From an uncultured Lachnospiraceae bacterium (GTDB taxonomy: Bacteria; Bacillota_A; Clostridia; Lachnospirales; Lachnospiraceae), in the NCBI GenBank assembly GCA_949957035.1, contig CATLIP010000120.1, forward strand, positions 1 to 7,445: a stretch of 7,445 bases of DNA. The letters are read 5' to 3'. Below, in pieces: positions 6,233 through 7,445 of the stretch. Made by a program: the position numbers and the translations under genes. The stretch's first letter is position 1, and every line of letters starts with the position of its first letter. A model generated the notes under the pieces. It did no database searches and was not told the origin of the DNA. It worked only from the letters and a program-made list of their open reading frames with translations.

Positions 6233-7445
6233 TTAACCCGGAAGACGCGGCGCCTCCTGCCCTCTCAGCATAATCAGCGGTCCGCCTGTCCCCTCTATGT
6301 ATTCCCGGGTAATCGTCACCTGTCCAATATTATCATCCTTAGGAATCTCGAACATAATATCCAGCATAAATTCCTCAATGATCGCCCTAAGCGCCCTTGC
6401 GCCCGTATCCTTCTCCACAGCCTTCTTCGCAATCGCCCCAAGCGCACCCTCGTCAAATTCCAGCTTCACCTCATCTAATGCAAGCAGCTTTTGATACTGT
6501 TTCAAAATCGCATTCTTAGGCTCCGTCAGAATCTTCACCATCATCTCCTCACTTAAGCCCCTCAAGGTAAATACAATCGGAAGACGCCCCAGAAACTCAG
6601 GTATCATCCCAAAATTACGCAAATCCTCTGTCGTTACCTTCTCGAGAATCGTCTTGTCCCGGTCATACTTGTCTTTTAACTCCGCTCCAAACCCGATAGA
6701 AGACTGCTTCGTCAGCCGCTCCTTGATAATCTTATCCAAATCAGGAAATGCCCCGCCGCAGATAAACAGAATATTCTTCGTATTCACAGTGGTAAGCGGA
6801 ACCATGGCATTCTTGCTGTTAGCTCCTACCGGAACCTCCACCTCACTGCCTTCCAGCAGCTTCAGCATGCCCTGCTGAACGGATTCCCCGCTCACATCCC
6901 TCTGGTTGGTATTCTTCTTCTTTGCAATCTTGTCAATCTCATCGATGAAAATAATTCCTTGTTCCGCCTTCTCCACATCATTGCCCGCAGCAGCCAAAAG
7001 CTTCGAGACGACACTCTCGATATCATCCCCGATATATCCCGCTTCCGTCAGGGAAGTAGCGTCTGTGACGGCAAGCGGCACGTCCAGAAGCCTTGCCAGC
7101 GTCTTCACAAGATAAGTCTTACCGGAACCGGTGGGACCAATCATCAGCATATTCGACTTCTCAATCTCGATTTCATCCATGGTATCCGTCGCCACACGCT
7201 TATAATGGTTATAGACTGCCACAGACATAGCCTTTTTCGCATACTCCTGTCCCACCACATACTCATCCAGTTTCCCCTTGATTTTATGGGGCGCCGGAAT
7301 ATTTTGAATGTCAATGAGAGGCTTTTTCTCTTCCCCTTCCTTTTTCTTCTTAATCTTCTGCTTCTTTGGAACATTCTGCTCCATGTCAGCCATATTAAAA
7401 ATCTGTACGCCCGGAATATTCAGATTCATTAGCTGGCTGTAATCT
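6233..7445 (-). CDS. clpX: ClpX-family AAA+ unfoldase (5' partial, runs off the window)
   Basis: ClpX is a hexameric AAA+ unfoldase that feeds proteins to ClpP. The frame is open to the window edge; the Met at 7429-7427 has no RBS and is preceded by in-frame codons (DYSQL), so the true start and any N-terminal zinc domain lie outside. Numbering from that Met: a Lys-rich linker (about 21-36), then APHKIKGKLDEYVVGQ (45-60), Walker A GPTGSGKT (98-105), pore loop GYIG (131-134), Walker B IIFIDE (159-164), the ClpP-docking IGF tripeptide (245-247), FLGR with the presumed Arg finger (282), and sensor-2 GARALR (343-348). The RKH pore loop of ordinary ClpX is not recognisable: residues 201-216 read VGANSKNAMVPLTTVN. 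This fits the divergent ClpX I recall from Lachnospiraceae. IGF predicts ClpP interaction, while the altered loop predicts different tag recognition. The gene converges on subunit B and appears to be a core gene, not part of the SIR2 module. Confidence 0.92.
   Translation of the reverse strand, partial: DYSQLMNLNIPGVQIFNMADMEQNVPKKQKIKKKKEGEEKKPLIDIQNIPAPHKIKGKLDEYVVGQEYAKKAMSVAVYNHYKRVATDTMDEIEIEKSNMLMIGPTGSGKTYLVKTLARLLDVPLAVTDATSLTEAGYIGDDIESVVSKLLAAAGNDVEKAEQGIIFIDEIDKIAKKKNTNQRDVSGESVQQGMLKLLEGSEVEVPVGANSKNAMVPLTTVNTKNILFICGGAFPDLDKIIKERLTKQSSIGFGAELKDKYDRDKTILEKVTTEDLRNFGMIPEFLGRLPIVFTLRGLSEEMMVKILTEPKNAILKQYQKLLALDEVKLEFDEGALGAIAKKAVEKDTGARALRAIIEEFMLDIMFEIPKDDNIGQVTITREYIEGTGGPLIMLRGQEAPRLPG

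Noticed and set aside
6167..6478. 103-codon + strand frame spanning the end of subunit B and the ClpX 3' end
   Set aside because: It overlaps two real genes and a hairpin, has no RBS, and its Arg/Pro/His-rich product looks like a shadow of the ClpX strand.
6959..7432. 157-codon open frame on the + strand opposite the ClpX gene
   Set aside because: It is fully antisense to conserved AAA+ motifs, and its translation shows no domain or plausible start site.

Overview
The window looks like a chromosomal segment of a Gram-positive gut Clostridium relative, most likely Lachnospiraceae. Three things point there. An S-layer-homology (SLH) protein ends at the left edge. The ClpX at the right edge is of a divergent type (altered RKH loop, Lys-rich linker) that I recall from that family. 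The two long central genes are A/purine-rich and visibly lower in GC than either flank, as expected of an acquired accessory block.

Layout: 1-186 is the 3' end of an SLH-domain gene (+), closed by a strong intrinsic terminator at 206-242. About 60 bp of unassigned sequence follows, and then a long frame opens in the middle of a SIR2-like domain (308-3301, +): SIR2 C-terminal half, STAND/NB-ARC-like P-loop NTPase, winged-helix-like segment, coiled coil and TPR-like helical repeats. Its stop overlaps the start of a second large gene (3298-6192, +). That gene repeats the architecture in decayed form: a SIR2-like domain with its catalytic motifs substituted, no P-loop, a retained ARC/winged-helix-like region and C-terminal TPRs. 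A hairpin at 6181-6199 separates it from a convergent ClpX-family gene (6233 to beyond 7445, -).

Interpretation: the two central genes look like a two-subunit SIR2-STAND-TPR immunity module. Subunit A would be the NAD+-degrading NTPase. Subunit B would be a pseudo-SIR2, nucleotide-independent partner that may sense, scaffold or restrain it. SIR2 effectors and STAND NTPases are established antiphage components, but I do not recognise this active/inactive pairing as a described system. In this copy gene A has lost the N-terminal half of its SIR2 domain and its native promoter, and now abuts the SLH terminator. The locus is therefore either a recently disabled system or an assembly/recombination junction. 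Both remaining frames are otherwise intact.
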